Assembly (NCBI GenBank): GCA_037968535.1
Contig: JBBKVT010000129.1
Coordinates: 1-36,273 of the forward strand
Length of the DNA: 36,273 bases
Direction of reading: 5' to 3'
Origin: JAHEAO01 sp037968535
GTDB lineage: Bacteria; Pseudomonadota; Alphaproteobacteria; Rhodobacterales; Rhodobacteraceae
Under the pieces are notes generated by a model, which saw only the letters and a list, made by a program, of their open reading frames with translations, was not told the DNA's origin and made no database searches. Below, piece by piece: positions 1 through 8,326 of the stretch; position 1 is the first letter of the stretch, and each line of letters starts with the position of its first letter. The translations under genes were made by a program, and so were the position numbers.

Positions 1-1263
1 AATATCTTCACGGCGATCGATGGCGATGAGATGAAGGTGGCGTGGCAGGTCAAGGTAAGCGGCAATCTCGATAATACCGACTGTGACTACCAGGGCATGT
101 ATGCCTTCTCGTCGAGTTACAATTCAGAAATGGGCATGAACCTTGCCGAGATGACCGAGAACGAGATGGACCATGTCGTCGTCTTCAACCTCAAGGAAAT
201 CGAGGCCGGGGTCGCGGCGGGCGATGTTCAGGTCCTGAACGGAGTGCCGGTGATTGACGGGCGCAAGGGGCAGAACAAGAAATACACCCGCTACATCCCG
301 ATCCCGAACAGCCCGCATGGCTGCAACACGGCGCCGGACAAGAAGCACATCATGATCAACGGCAAGCTGTCGCCGACAGTTTCCGTGATCGACGTGGAAA
401 AGGTTGACGCGCTCTTTGACAGCGATGCCGATCCGCGGTCCTGCATTGTCGCCGAGCCGCAGTTGGGCCTGGGCCCGCTTCACACTGCCTTCGACGGCAA
501 GGGCTTTGCCTTTACCACGCTGTTTCTCGACAGCCAGGTGGTCAAGTGGGACATCGACAAGGCGATCCGTGCCTATGCGGGTGAAGATGTCGACCCGATT
601 GTTTCGAAAGTCGACGTGCACTACCAGCCCGGCCACAACTCTACCTCGATGGGTGAAACCGCCGAGGCGGACGGCAAATGGCTTGTGTCGATGAACAAGT
701 TCTCGAAGGACCGGTTCTTGAACACCGGCCCGCTGAAGCCCGAGAATGAGCAGTTGATCGACATATCGTCGGACGACATGAAAGTCGTGCATGACGGCCC
801 GACCTTTGCGGAACCGCATGACAGCATCATCGTGCGCGCGGACATCGTCAACCCGGTCAACGTCTGGGATCGCAATGACGTGACATGGGAAGATGCCCGC
901 CTACAGGCCGCCGCTGATGGCGTGGTGCTGGAAGATGGCCATGACGAAGTGATCCGGGATGGCAACAAGGTGCGGATCTACATGTGGTCCGTGGCACCCG
1001 CTTTCAGCCTCGAGAAGTTCACCGTCAGACAAGGCGACGAGGTGACGATCTACGTCACCAACCTCGACGACGTGGATGACGTGACGCATGGCTTCTGCAT
1101 CTCGAACTATGGCATCGCGATGGAGGTGGCGCCACAGGCGACGGCGTCAATCACCTTCACCGCGGACCGGCCCGGCGTGCACTGGTTCTACTGCCAGTGG
1201 TTCTGCCACGCGCTGCACATGGAAATGCGCGGGCGGATGTTCGTCGAACCGGCCGGCGTCTGA
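1..1263 (+). CDS. nosZ: Nitrous oxide reductase NosZ, 3' part (5' end outside window)
   Basis: Periplasmic multicopper enzyme reducing N2O to N2. The frame is open from base 1, so the gene is cut by the window edge; 420 C-terminal residues remain of a protein usually around 630-650. Seen directly are histidines expected to ligate the CuZ cluster in PHGCN, PLHTAFD, GHNSTS and EPHDS, and at the C-terminus the cupredoxin domain with the CuA motif C-x3-C-x3-H-x2-M (FYCQWFCHALHMEM), preceded by the additional CuA histidine in DVTHGF. These are features of clade I, Tat-exported NosZ, although the signal peptide itself is not visible. The internal ATG at 31 is not the start. It is followed after 3 bases by nosD, so it heads the accessory operon, and nosR is expected upstream. 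Confidence 0.97.
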   Translation, partial: NIFTAIDGDEMKVAWQVKVSGNLDNTDCDYQGMYAFSSSYNSEMGMNLAEMTENEMDHVVVFNLKEIEAGVAAGDVQVLNGVPVIDGRKGQNKKYTRYIPIPNSPHGCNTAPDKKHIMINGKLSPTVSVIDVEKVDALFDSDADPRSCIVAEPQLGLGPLHTAFDGKGFAFTTLFLDSQVVKWDIDKAIRAYAGEDVDPIVSKVDVHYQPGHNSTSMGETAEADGKWLVSMNKFSKDRFLNTGPLKPENEQLIDISSDDMKVVHDGPTFAEPHDSIIVRADIVNPVNVWDRNDVTWEDARLQAAADGVVLEDGHDEVIRDGNKVRIYMWSVAPAFSLEKFTVRQGDEVTIYVTNLDDVDDVTHGFCISNYGIAMEVAPQATASITFTADRPGVHWFYCQWFCHALHMEMRGRMFVEPAGV

Positions 1264-1266
1264 TCA

Positions 1267-2532
1267 ATGCGCTTTCGCCTAGTCATATGCGCCCTCATCC
1301 TGCTGCCAACCCTCGGGTTGGCAGCCGAAGTGGACGTGCAACCGGGCGACGGCGCAATCTCGGCAGCCATTGCGAATGCCGCAGACGGAGACATCCTTCG
1401 TCTGCGGCCCGGCACTTATCACGACGATCTGGTCTTGAACCGACCCGTGACCATCGAAGGCAACGGTGCGGCCATCCTGGAAGGCGACGGAGACGGCAGC
1501 GTCATCACGGTGACGGGACAGGACGTCGTGGTTCGGGGCCTGACAATTCAGGGATCGGGATCGTCCCACCAGACGATCGACGCCGGGGTCAAGCTGACCA
1601 AGACCGCAGACCGCGCGGAGGTCCGCGACAACACGCTTCTGGGTAACCTTTACGGGATCGACATTCACGGCGCGAAGGACGCGCTTGTGACTGGCAACAC
1701 GATCCGGGGACGGCAGGACCGCAGGATGAACGACCGTGGTAACGGCGTCTATGTCTGGAACTCGCCAGGTGCCGTCGTCGAGAACAACGATATCAGGTGG
1801 GGACGCGACGGCGTTTTCGTCAATACATCGAAGAACAACCGCTTCATCGGCAACCGCTTCCGCGATCTGCGCTTCGCCATTCACTATATGTATGCCAACC
1901 GCAGCGAGGTTTCCGGCAATATCTCTGTCGGCAACGATCTGGGGTATGCGATCATGTTTTCGGACCGGGTCAAGATGACCAACAATGTATCGATCGGCGA
2001 CGACGAACATGGCATCATGCTGAATTATGCCACGAATTCCGAAATAACCGGCAATCTCGTGCGGGGCGGCAAGGATCGCTGTCTTTTCATGTATAACGCA
2101 CAACGCAACCGCGTTACCGGCAACCGCATCGAAGGCTGCGAGATTGGCATCCATTTCACCGCCGGGTCAGAGCGGAATGACGTTTCAGGCAACGCTTTCA
2201 TCGGCAACCGGACCCAGGTCAAATATGTGTCGACTGACTGGGTCGAATGGTCCCGCGATGGCCGCGGCAATTACTGGAGCGATTTCGCGGCCTATGACGT
2301 GAACGGCGACGGGGTTGCCGATACCCCTTACCGGCCCAATGACAGCATGGATCACATCCTTTGGTCGCAACCGGCAGCGAAGATGCTCCTGGGCTCGCCT
2401 GCCGTGCAACTGGTGAAATGGTCGCAATCTGCTTTCCCGGCGCTTTTGCCCGGCGGGGTCGTGGATTCGCATCCCCTGATGCGCCCCGTCGAAATCGATG
2501 TGCCGGAACTGGAGGATGACCATGCGGGATGA
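1267..2532 (+). CDS. nosD: NosD, periplasmic copper-site maturation protein
   Basis: Periplasmic partner of the NosFY ABC transporter, needed to assemble the CuZ site of NosZ. The 421-residue product begins with a clear Sec signal peptide (MRFRLVICALILLPTLGLAA). After it come many imperfect repeats of about 22-24 residues with G-N-x-I/F patterns (for example VTGNTIRG, VENNDIRWG, FIGNRFRDL, VSGNISVGND), which form a right-handed parallel beta-helix of the CASH/carbohydrate-binding type. The ATG lies 3 bases after the nosZ stop, and the 3' end overlaps nosF by 11 bases. Length and order are as in standard nosZDFYLX operons. Confidence 0.95.
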   Translation: MRFRLVICALILLPTLGLAAEVDVQPGDGAISAAIANAADGDILRLRPGTYHDDLVLNRPVTIEGNGAAILEGDGDGSVITVTGQDVVVRGLTIQGSGSSHQTIDAGVKLTKTADRAEVRDNTLLGNLYGIDIHGAKDALVTGNTIRGRQDRRMNDRGNGVYVWNSPGAVVENNDIRWGRDGVFVNTSKNNRFIGNRFRDLRFAIHYMYANRSEVSGNISVGNDLGYAIMFSDRVKMTNNVSIGDDEHGIMLNYATNSEITGNLVRGGKDRCLFMYNAQRNRVTGNRIEGCEIGIHFTAGSERNDVSGNAFIGNRTQVKYVSTDWVEWSRDGRGNYWSDFAAYDVNGDGVADTPYRPNDSMDHILWSQPAAKMLLGSPAVQLVKWSQSAFPALLPGGVVDSHPLMRPVEIDVPELEDDHAG

Positions 2533-3421
2533 GGCCCTAAGAATCGAAGGCGTCGGCAAACTGCGCGGCACCCAAGCCGTCCTCAGCGATGTGTCGCTGG
2601 TGGTCCATCCGGGAGAGCGCGTGGCGCTGCTTGGACACAACGGTGCGGGCAAATCAACGCTGATGAAGATCGTTTTGGGCCTGCTCCCGGCCACAAGCGG
2701 AACTGTCGCGGTGACAGGTGCCGCGCCGGGAACGGTCGAGGCGCGGCGCGCGACGGCCTACCTGCCCGAAGCGGTCGCGTTTCACAAATCGCTGACGGGG
2801 CGCGAGCAGCTTGCGCTTTTCGCTCGGCTGTCGGGCGTCGCCGTGAACGTGGTCGGCGCTCTGTTGGACCGCGTCGGCCTGAGCGACGCTGCCGACCGCC
2901 GGATCGGAACCTATTCGAAGGGAATGCGGCAGCGGTTGGGAATGGCCCAGGTTCTGCTGGGCAGGCCAATGGTTGCGTTGCTGGATGAACCGACCAGCGG
3001 GCTTGATCCGGCCTCGCGGCACGAGCTTTACGCCATCATCGACGAACTTGCCGCAGGCGGCACCGCGGTTCTTATCGCGAGCCACGCCCTGACCGAAGTC
3101 GAGGCGCGGACCGAGCGTATCGCCATAATGAAAGCCGGTCGACTGGTGGCTGACGATACGCTTGCCAGACTGTCGGAGCGGGCGGGTTTGCCGACCCGGA
3201 TCCGCGTCACCGCCACCGGCGATCAAGCCGATCACGTGGCCGAAACGCTTGGCGGAACCCGAGTCAACGGCCGAACGGTCGATCTGCTGTGCCAGTCCAA
3301 TGGCAAGATCGAACGCGTAAAACGGATCATCGCCCTCGGCGATGCAGTCACGGATTTCGATATCTCGCCGCCGAGACTTGAAGATCTCTACCGCCATTAT
3401 TCATCGGAGACGCCGCAATGA
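2522..3421 (+). CDS. nosF: NosF, ABC transporter ATPase for NosZ maturation
   Basis: Cytoplasmic ATPase subunit of the NosDFY complex. Visible motifs in order: Walker A GHNGAGKST, a degenerate ABC signature YSKGMRQRLGMAQ, Walker B VALLDEPTSGLD, and H-loop SHAL, followed by a C-terminal domain of about 100 residues. I chose the ATG at 2522 because GGAGG at 2511-2515 sits six bases before it and it yields MRDEALRIEGVGKL, the usual beginning. ATG codons at 2498 and 2516 in the same frame have no such site in position. The start overlaps the nosD stop by 11 bases and the TGA overlaps nosY (ATGA), so translation is probably coupled. The product has 299 residues, normal for the family. Confidence 0.95.
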   Translation: MRDEALRIEGVGKLRGTQAVLSDVSLVVHPGERVALLGHNGAGKSTLMKIVLGLLPATSGTVAVTGAAPGTVEARRATAYLPEAVAFHKSLTGREQLALFARLSGVAVNVVGALLDRVGLSDAADRRIGTYSKGMRQRLGMAQVLLGRPMVALLDEPTSGLDPASRHELYAIIDELAAGGTAVLIASHALTEVEARTERIAIMKAGRLVADDTLARLSERAGLPTRIRVTATGDQADHVAETLGGTRVNGRTVDLLCQSNGKIERVKRIIALGDAVTDFDISPPRLEDLYRHYSSETPQ

Positions 3422-4242
3422 TCGCCCGCATCCTCGCCATCGCCGGCACCGAGTTTCGCATCGCCCTGCGCAATCGTTGGGTGCTGACCGCGACATTGAT
3501 CATGGTGCTGTTCGCACTCGCGCTGACCTTCGCGGGCAGCGCACCGACAGGCGTGCTCGGGGTCGACATGCTGACCATTGCGGTGGCCTCGATGACCACG
3601 CTTTCGGTCTATCTCGCCCCGCTTCTCGCGCTGATGATCTCTTTCGACTGCATCGCCGGTGAGGCCGAACGCGGCAGCCTGGCCCTGATCCTGTCTTATC
3701 CGGTGTCCCGCGCCGAGGTTCTGTTGGGCAAGTTTGTCGCCCATCTCGCGGCGCTGGCCATTGCGATGAGCATCGGTTTCGGCGCGGCCGGTATCGTCAC
3801 CGCACTTTTGGGCGGTGCGGGCAGCGAAAGCCTGATCGCCCTTCTACGGCTGGTCCTGACCTCGATCCTGCTGGGCGCGGTGTTTCTTCTCATCGGCTAT
3901 GCACTTTCGTCGCTGTCAGGCAGTTCGACTTCGGCCGCCGGTTTGTCGGCTGGCGCGTGGCTCGTCTTCGTCGTTCTCTATGACCTGGGCTTGCTGGGTG
4001 CCATCGTCCTCGACAATGGTGGGGTCTTCACGCAGCGGATCTTTCCGTGGTTGATGACCGCCAATCCGGCCGATGCGTTCCGGTTGTGGAACATCGGGGC
4101 GGCGGACGGTGTCGCCATGGCCGCAGGATTGTCCGGCGCCGCAAGCGCCCTGCCCGGCTGGGCCGCACCAGTGTCGTTACTGATCTGGCTGCCGCTTGGC
4201 TTCATCCTGGCCCGGCTGACATTTGGAAGGGTTGAACCATGA
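3418..4242 (+). CDS. nosY: NosY, membrane subunit of the NosDFY ABC transporter
   Basis: Permease subunit of the ABC system that supports CuZ assembly. The 274 residues hold about six hydrophobic segments, the first after the N-terminal amphipathic stretch IARILAIAGTEFRIALRNRW and others around residues 55-80, 105-130, 140-165, 175-200 and 248-268. The short sequence SFDCIAGEAERGSL between the second and third segments is typical of ABC-2-type permeases of this family. The start overlaps nosF and the stop overlaps nosL, both as ATGA, so stoichiometric coupled translation is likely. Confidence 0.94.
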   Translation: MIARILAIAGTEFRIALRNRWVLTATLIMVLFALALTFAGSAPTGVLGVDMLTIAVASMTTLSVYLAPLLALMISFDCIAGEAERGSLALILSYPVSRAEVLLGKFVAHLAALAIAMSIGFGAAGIVTALLGGAGSESLIALLRLVLTSILLGAVFLLIGYALSSLSGSSTSAAGLSAGAWLVFVVLYDLGLLGAIVLDNGGVFTQRIFPWLMTANPADAFRLWNIGAADGVAMAAGLSGAASALPGWAAPVSLLIWLPLGFILARLTFGRVEP

Positions 4243-4748
4243 GGTGGCTCGCGCTTGTCCTGTTGCTGGCGACCTGCAAGGAAGAGGTCGCAGCAACACC
4301 CGAACCGGTCGTCATGACCGATGACGCCCTGGGTTATTTTTGCCAGATGAACGTGGCCGAACATGACGGGCCAAAAGGCCAAGTCCACTTGGCGGATCAT
4401 CCGGAACCCCTGTTCTTCGGGCAGGTCCGCGATGTCGTCGCCTATCTGAAAGGCCCCGAACGGGACGCCGAGATCACGGCGATCTATGTCAGTGACATGG
4501 GGGCGGCGCCAAGCTGGGCCGAACCCGGAGCGTCGAACTGGATCGACGCGCGCGCGGCCGTTTTTGTGGTCGGCGCGGGCGTACGAGGCGGAATGGGGGC
4601 GTCAGAAATCGTGCCCTTCGCCAACGACGAAACCGCCAATGGGTTCACGCAACGATACGGTGGCACGGTCATGAGTTTGGACGAAATTCCCGATGACGCT
4701 GCGCTAGGCGCCGTGGATCTTGATGAAATGCTGGAGAATCCGGAATGA
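4239..4748 (+). CDS. nosL: NosL, copper-binding lipoprotein of the nos operon
   Basis: Outer-surface/periplasmic lipoprotein that delivers Cu(I) to the NosZ maturation machinery. The 169-residue product has a short hydrophobic leader with the cysteine of a lipobox in LLLATCKEE. The residue before the cysteine is Thr, where Ala, Gly or Ser is usual, so lipidation efficiency is uncertain. After it comes the conserved CQM motif (YFCQMNVAEHDGPKGQV), whose Cys and Met are the expected copper ligands. It overlaps nosY upstream and nosX downstream by ATGA. The acidic C-terminal tail (DEMLENPE) is short. Identity is secure from sequence and position. Confidence 0.93.
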   Translation: MRWLALVLLLATCKEEVAATPEPVVMTDDALGYFCQMNVAEHDGPKGQVHLADHPEPLFFGQVRDVVAYLKGPERDAEITAIYVSDMGAAPSWAEPGASNWIDARAAVFVVGAGVRGGMGASEIVPFANDETANGFTQRYGGTVMSLDEIPDDAALGAVDLDEMLENPE

Positions 4749-5692
4749 ATGCCCCGATAACCCGACGTCGGTTTCTGACCATCACCGCCGCGTTGGCTGC
4801 GCTGCCTTCGCTCGCAGTCGCAGCTCCGCCCGTCGCAAACTGGCGCGGAACGGCGTTAGGAGCGGGCGCAACCTTGCGTCTGGTCGGACTGACCGATGAT
4901 GACGCCCGCGACACCTTCGTCGCCGTCGAGGCCGAGTTGGCGCGGCTTGAGGCGATTTTCAGCCTTTACAAGATCGACTCTGCCCTGTCCTCGCTCAACC
5001 GGGTGGGCAGGCTGACCGATCCGCCGCCGGAAATGCTGGAGCTGTTGTCGATTTGCGCAGCAATCCACGTCAGCACGAACGGGGCGTTCGACCCGACGAT
5101 CCAATCGCTTTGGACCCTTTACGCAGATACCCAAGGACGGATGCCGAGTGCCGCGAAACTGCGAGACGCCCAGGCGCGCACCGGCTGGGCGAATGTCCTG
5201 ATCTCATCGACAGAGATTGTCTTCGCAAGGTCCGGCATGGCCATGACGCTGAACGGGATCGCGCAGGGCTACATCACCGACCGGATAGCCGGTTTGCTGC
5301 GCGGACGCGGGTTCACCAATGTTCTTATAGATATGGGAGAGGTCGTCGCACTGGGCCATCGCGGCGATGGACGTGGCTGGCAAGCCGGGATTGCTGCGCC
5401 CGATGGACGCGTGGTCCGGCGCACAACGCTGAGCGACCGGGCACTGGCAACCTCTGCCCCGATGGGCACGCTGCTGGATCCGGACGGAAAGGTCGGTCAC
5501 ATCCTCGACCCGCGCCACGGAACACCGGTCGCGACCCGCGACCTTGTCTCGGTATCCGCAGATCGCGCGGTCTTGGCGGATGCGCTTTCTACCGCGTTTT
5601 GTATCATGGACGACAGCGAGGTCGCCGCGGCGCTGCGGGACTACCCGACTGCCCGCCCGGAACTGCTGCGCGACCTCGTCCGCGTCGCCTGA
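4745..5692 (+). CDS. nosX: NosX, ApbE-family FAD:protein FMN transferase
   Basis: Periplasmic flavin transferase that attaches FMN to a Thr of NosR, the electron donor path for NosZ. The N-terminus carries a twin-arginine signal (TRRRFLTITAALAALPSLAV), fitting export of a folded flavoprotein. ApbE hallmarks are visible: the GIAQGYITDRIA segment, IDMGEVVALG (in place of the more common GG/D-N-I pattern), and HILDPRHGTP near residue 255. At 315 residues the length is normal. The start overlaps nosL by four bases and it is the last gene of the operon here. A general ApbE role cannot be excluded, but the context makes NosX the natural call. Confidence 0.93.
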   Translation: MNAPITRRRFLTITAALAALPSLAVAAPPVANWRGTALGAGATLRLVGLTDDDARDTFVAVEAELARLEAIFSLYKIDSALSSLNRVGRLTDPPPEMLELLSICAAIHVSTNGAFDPTIQSLWTLYADTQGRMPSAAKLRDAQARTGWANVLISSTEIVFARSGMAMTLNGIAQGYITDRIAGLLRGRGFTNVLIDMGEVVALGHRGDGRGWQAGIAAPDGRVVRRTTLSDRALATSAPMGTLLDPDGKVGHILDPRHGTPVATRDLVSVSADRAVLADALSTAFCIMDDSEVAAALRDYPTARPELLRDLVRVA

Positions 5693-5774
5693 TGCCAAGC
5701 CGCGCCAGTTTCTGACCGGAACCGAGATCCCGCGTTGACGCGCCAAAGGCTTTGGGTCGACGGGTGTCGTTCGG

Positions 5775-6587
5775 CTATGGCCCCGGCGCCTTTCCAAGCA
5801 CCCGCAGGGCCTCGGCGTGCAGGTCCGCACTGGCGGCGGCAAGGATGCGACCACCGTCATGCGCCGGGCGTCCGCGCCAATCGGTAACGATGCCGCCCGC
5901 CGCTTCGATGACCGCGATCGGGGCTTGCACGTCATAGGCCTGCAAACCAGCCTCTACCACCAGATCGATATTGCCAGAGGCAAGCAGCGCGTAGGCGTAG
6001 CAATCAATTCCGTACCGGGTCAGCCGGACCTTGCCCGCAAGGCTACCAAAGGCCGCACCTTCGTCTTTTGTCCCGACTTCCGGGAAGGTCGTGAATAGGA
6101 TCGCATCGCCAAGCCGGGGTGCCGGTCTGACGCGGATCGGCGAAGTCGAGCCATTGCGGTGCAACTCGGCGCGGCCAAATCCGCCGACGAATCTTTCGCC
6201 GGTATAGGGCTGGTCGATGATGCCGAGCAAAGGCCCGGACGCGTTCCGAACCGAGATCAGCGTCCCCCAAGTGGGCGTTCCGCTGATATAGCCGCGGGTC
6301 CCGTCGATCGGGTCCAACACCCAAGTCAGCCCGCTGGTGCCAGTGGTCGGACCGAACTCTTCGCCCAGGACGCTGTCGTTCGGACGGATATCGCGCAAAA
6401 CAGCGCGGATTGCCTGTTCCGCCTCGCGATCGGCGCGGGTCACCGGGTCAAAATGACCGTCGGCCTTGTTCTCTGTGCTAAGGTCGGTGCCCCGGAAGTA
6501 CCGCAGCGTGACCGGTCGCGCGGCATCCGCCGCAGCATGCGCGGCGCGCAGCAGCGCCTCGCGCTCTTGTTCTGGAAAGTCAGCCAT
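5775..6587 (-). CDS. hisN: Inositol-monophosphatase-family phosphatase, probably histidinol-phosphatase HisN
   Basis: Mg2+-dependent phosphomonoesterase. Metal-binding motifs in order: GEEFG (residues about 75-79), WVLDPIDGTR (about 89-98) and AYDVQAPIAVIEAAGG near the C-terminus. The GTRGYISGTPTWGTLI stretch after the second motif matches the HisN-type IMPases that dephosphorylate histidinol phosphate better than plain inositol phosphatases. Identity as HisN is inferred from family resemblance, and 3'-phosphoadenosine or inositol phosphate activity remains possible. I took the ATG at 6587 (MADFPEQER), which has AAGG upstream; a GTG at 6611 is in frame but less likely. It converges with nosX (82-base gap) and is followed upstream on the same strand by the XRE regulator. 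Confidence 0.8.
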   Translation of the reverse strand: MADFPEQEREALLRAAHAAADAARPVTLRYFRGTDLSTENKADGHFDPVTRADREAEQAIRAVLRDIRPNDSVLGEEFGPTTGTSGLTWVLDPIDGTRGYISGTPTWGTLISVRNASGPLLGIIDQPYTGERFVGGFGRAELHRNGSTSPIRVRPAPRLGDAILFTTFPEVGTKDEGAAFGSLAGKVRLTRYGIDCYAYALLASGNIDLVVEAGLQAYDVQAPIAVIEAAGGIVTDWRGRPAHDGGRILAAASADLHAEALRVLGKAPGP

Positions 6588-6655
6588 GTTGCGCCTTTGT
6601 CCAGCCGTCACCCCGACAGGGTGTAGCTGGACAGCGGCAGCTAAGCCAGATCGAT

Positions 6656-7024
6656 TTAGGCGACGTCCGACAAGACTCGCGCCAGTTCGAACAGACGGCG
6701 GCGCTGGTTTTCCGGGATCGAATAATACGAACGAACCAGTTCAAGCGCCTCTTTGTCGGCCATGATATCGCCGGGAATCATCGACGAGGATCCGACCACT
6801 GCATCGGCTTCGATACCTTCGAAGAAAAAACTGATCGAAACATCGACCGCTTCCGCGATATCCCACAGACGGGAGGCGCTGACGCGGTTCATACCGGTCT
6901 CATACTTCTGAATCTGCTGAAACTTGATGCCGACTTTTTCGGCCAACTGCTGCTGAGTCATCCCAACCATCCATCGGCGGTGACGAATTCTCTTGCCGAC
7001 GTGCACATCCACAGGATGTTTCAT
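6656..7024 (-). CDS. XRE-family transcriptional regulator
   Basis: The 122-residue DNA-binding protein has an N-terminal helix-turn-helix (about residues 12-66), seen in GMTQQQLAEKVGIKFQQIQK and YETGMNRVSASRLWDIAEAV. The rest is a short helical tail ending in RRRLFELARVLSDVA. The start at 7024 (MKHPVDVHVGKRIR) is supported by AAGGAG seven bases upstream; an in-frame start 30 bases earlier is less likely. It resembles the PhrR/PraR-type regulators found across alphaproteobacteria, where PraR controls quorum-sensing and attachment genes in rhizobia. The target here is unknown. Two dyad sequences lie in its long leader and could be autoregulatory sites. Confidence 0.85.
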   Translation of the reverse strand: MKHPVDVHVGKRIRHRRWMVGMTQQQLAEKVGIKFQQIQKYETGMNRVSASRLWDIAEAVDVSISFFFEGIEADAVVGSSSMIPGDIMADKEALELVRSYYSIPENQRRRLFELARVLSDVA

Positions 7025-7067
7025 GGGGGAACTCCTTATTCGTTTAACGTGCATAGTGTGTCGGCCT

Positions 7068-7085
7068 TTAAGAGATATTTCTCAA
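7068..7085. promoter_or_regulatory. Imperfect dyad upstream of the XRE gene
   Basis: TTAAGAGATATTTCTCAA has two 9-base halves matching as an inverted repeat at 7 of 9 positions. It sits about 45-60 bases upstream of the XRE start codon, where an autorepressor operator would be expected. The operator role is inference from position only. Confidence 0.3.
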
Positions 7086-7106
7086 CCTGTCTTTTTGGAT
7101 AGGCCA

Positions 7107-7129
7107 ATTGTCGCCAACCTGTGGACAAT
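7107..7129. promoter_or_regulatory. Inverted repeat ATTGTC-N11-GACAAT
   Basis: Two perfect 6-base half-sites separated by 11 bases lie in the XRE/oxidoreductase intergenic region. The half-site spacing places them about one and a half helical turns apart, which fits a dimeric regulator. Which protein would bind is unknown. Confidence 0.3.
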
Positions 7130-7351
7130 GATTTCAGATACTTAGCGACAAATCCTGAAAAGCGGTTGGAAACTTGGCTCTAGGTTGCGAAAAACCAAGG
7201 ATTACGGATCGAAACAAGTTTGCATTCTGCAACTGATTTTGCGGTGTTGATGATGATTTTTTGATTCCCGCTCTGGTTGATTGGGTAGGTGCGCTCTGGT
7301 TTTAGTGCTTTGTGATCGGTAGGAAGCGATTGATCGAAGGAGGGAATGCAG

Positions 7352-8326
7352 ATGAGAGCTTTTCAAATGAGCGAACCGGGACAGGCTCCTGCGATCAACG
7401 AAATCACTGTTCCGGCGCCTGCGGCAAGCGAAGTGATCGTCCGGATCGAGGCTTGCGGGCTGAATTTTGCGGACCTCTTGATGATCGAAGGGCGCTATCA
7501 GGAAACCCCGCCCTGCCCCTTCACCTTGGGGATGGAGGCAGCCGGAACGGTGCATGCGATCGGAGCCAGCGTGACGTCGTTGCACCCCGGCGACCGCGTT
7601 GCGGTTTTTGCCGGCAGCGGGGGCCTTGCGGAGTTCGGATGCTTCGCAGCCGATCGCTGCATCCGGCTGCCCGACTCCATGCCGTTTGTCGATGCCGCTG
7701 CATTTCAGGTGGCTTACGGCACCAGTCACCTGGCGCTCAGCCACCGAGCAAAGCTTCAGTCGGGCGAAACGCTGTTGGTTCTGGGCGCTGCGGGCGGTGT
7801 CGGTCTGACCGCGGTCGAGATCGGCAAGCAGATGGGCGCAACTGTGATCGCTGTCGCACGCGGGAAAGGAAAACTTGCGGTCGCCAGGAAAGCCGGGGCG
7901 GATCATCTGATCGACAGCGACGCCGAAGATATCCGCGATGCGGTCAAGGCGCTTGGCGGAGCGGATGTGGTATATGATCCGGTCGGCGGCGCGCATTTCA
8001 CCGCCGCCCTTCGGGCCTGCAACCCGGAAGCCCGCGTCGTGGTCATTGGGTTCGCCAGTGGTGAAGTGCCCCAGATCCCGGCCAATATCCTGCTGGTCAA
8101 GAACATCACCGTGATCGGATTCTATTGGGGCGGCTACATGCAGTTCCGGTCCCGCGCCCTGACCGACAGTCTTGCGCAACTCTTCGAATGGTATAAGGCG
8201 GGCAAGCTGCGACCGCATGTCAGCCACGTCCTGCCGCTCGATCATGCGGCAGAGGGGCTGGACCTGCTGCGCCGTCGGGTTTCGACGGGCAAGGTGGTGA
8301 TCACGCCACAGCCTGCACCGTCCTGA
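7352..8326 (+). CDS. NADPH:quinone oxidoreductase, zinc-independent MDR family
   Basis: Medium-chain dehydrogenase/reductase of the quinone oxidoreductase (Qor) type, expected to reduce quinones or enones with NADPH. The GroES-like N-terminal domain includes CGLNFADLLMIEGRYQ and FTLGMEAAGTV. The Rossmann domain shows VLGAAGGVGLTAVEIGKQMG (AAGGVG fingerprint). Structural-zinc cysteines are absent, as expected for this subgroup. I chose ATG 7352 rather than 7346 because AAGGAGG at 7337-7343 lies eight bases before 7352 but only two before 7346. The 3' end overlaps the convergent LysR gene by 26 bases. The product has 324 residues, and the physiological substrate is not deducible. Confidence 0.88.
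   Translation: MRAFQMSEPGQAPAINEITVPAPAASEVIVRIEACGLNFADLLMIEGRYQETPPCPFTLGMEAAGTVHAIGASVTSLHPGDRVAVFAGSGGLAEFGCFAADRCIRLPDSMPFVDAAAFQVAYGTSHLALSHRAKLQSGETLLVLGAAGGVGLTAVEIGKQMGATVIAVARGKGKLAVARKAGADHLIDSDAEDIRDAVKALGGADVVYDPVGGAHFTAALRACNPEARVVVIGFASGEVPQIPANILLVKNITVIGFYWGGYMQFRSRALTDSLAQLFEWYKAGKLRPHVSHVLPLDHAAEGLDLLRRRVSTGKVVITPQPAPS

Larger units (their letters stand above)
7025..7351. other. 327-base divergent intergenic region
   Basis: This AT-richer gap lies between the XRE regulator and the quinone oxidoreductase and must hold promoters for both. No open frame with good coding character was found. It contains two dyads (7068-7085 and 7107-7129) and a small hairpin TTGCA-TTC-TGCAA near 7218-7230. 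No tRNA or recognisable riboswitch is present. A small RNA cannot be excluded by eye. Confidence 0.6.
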
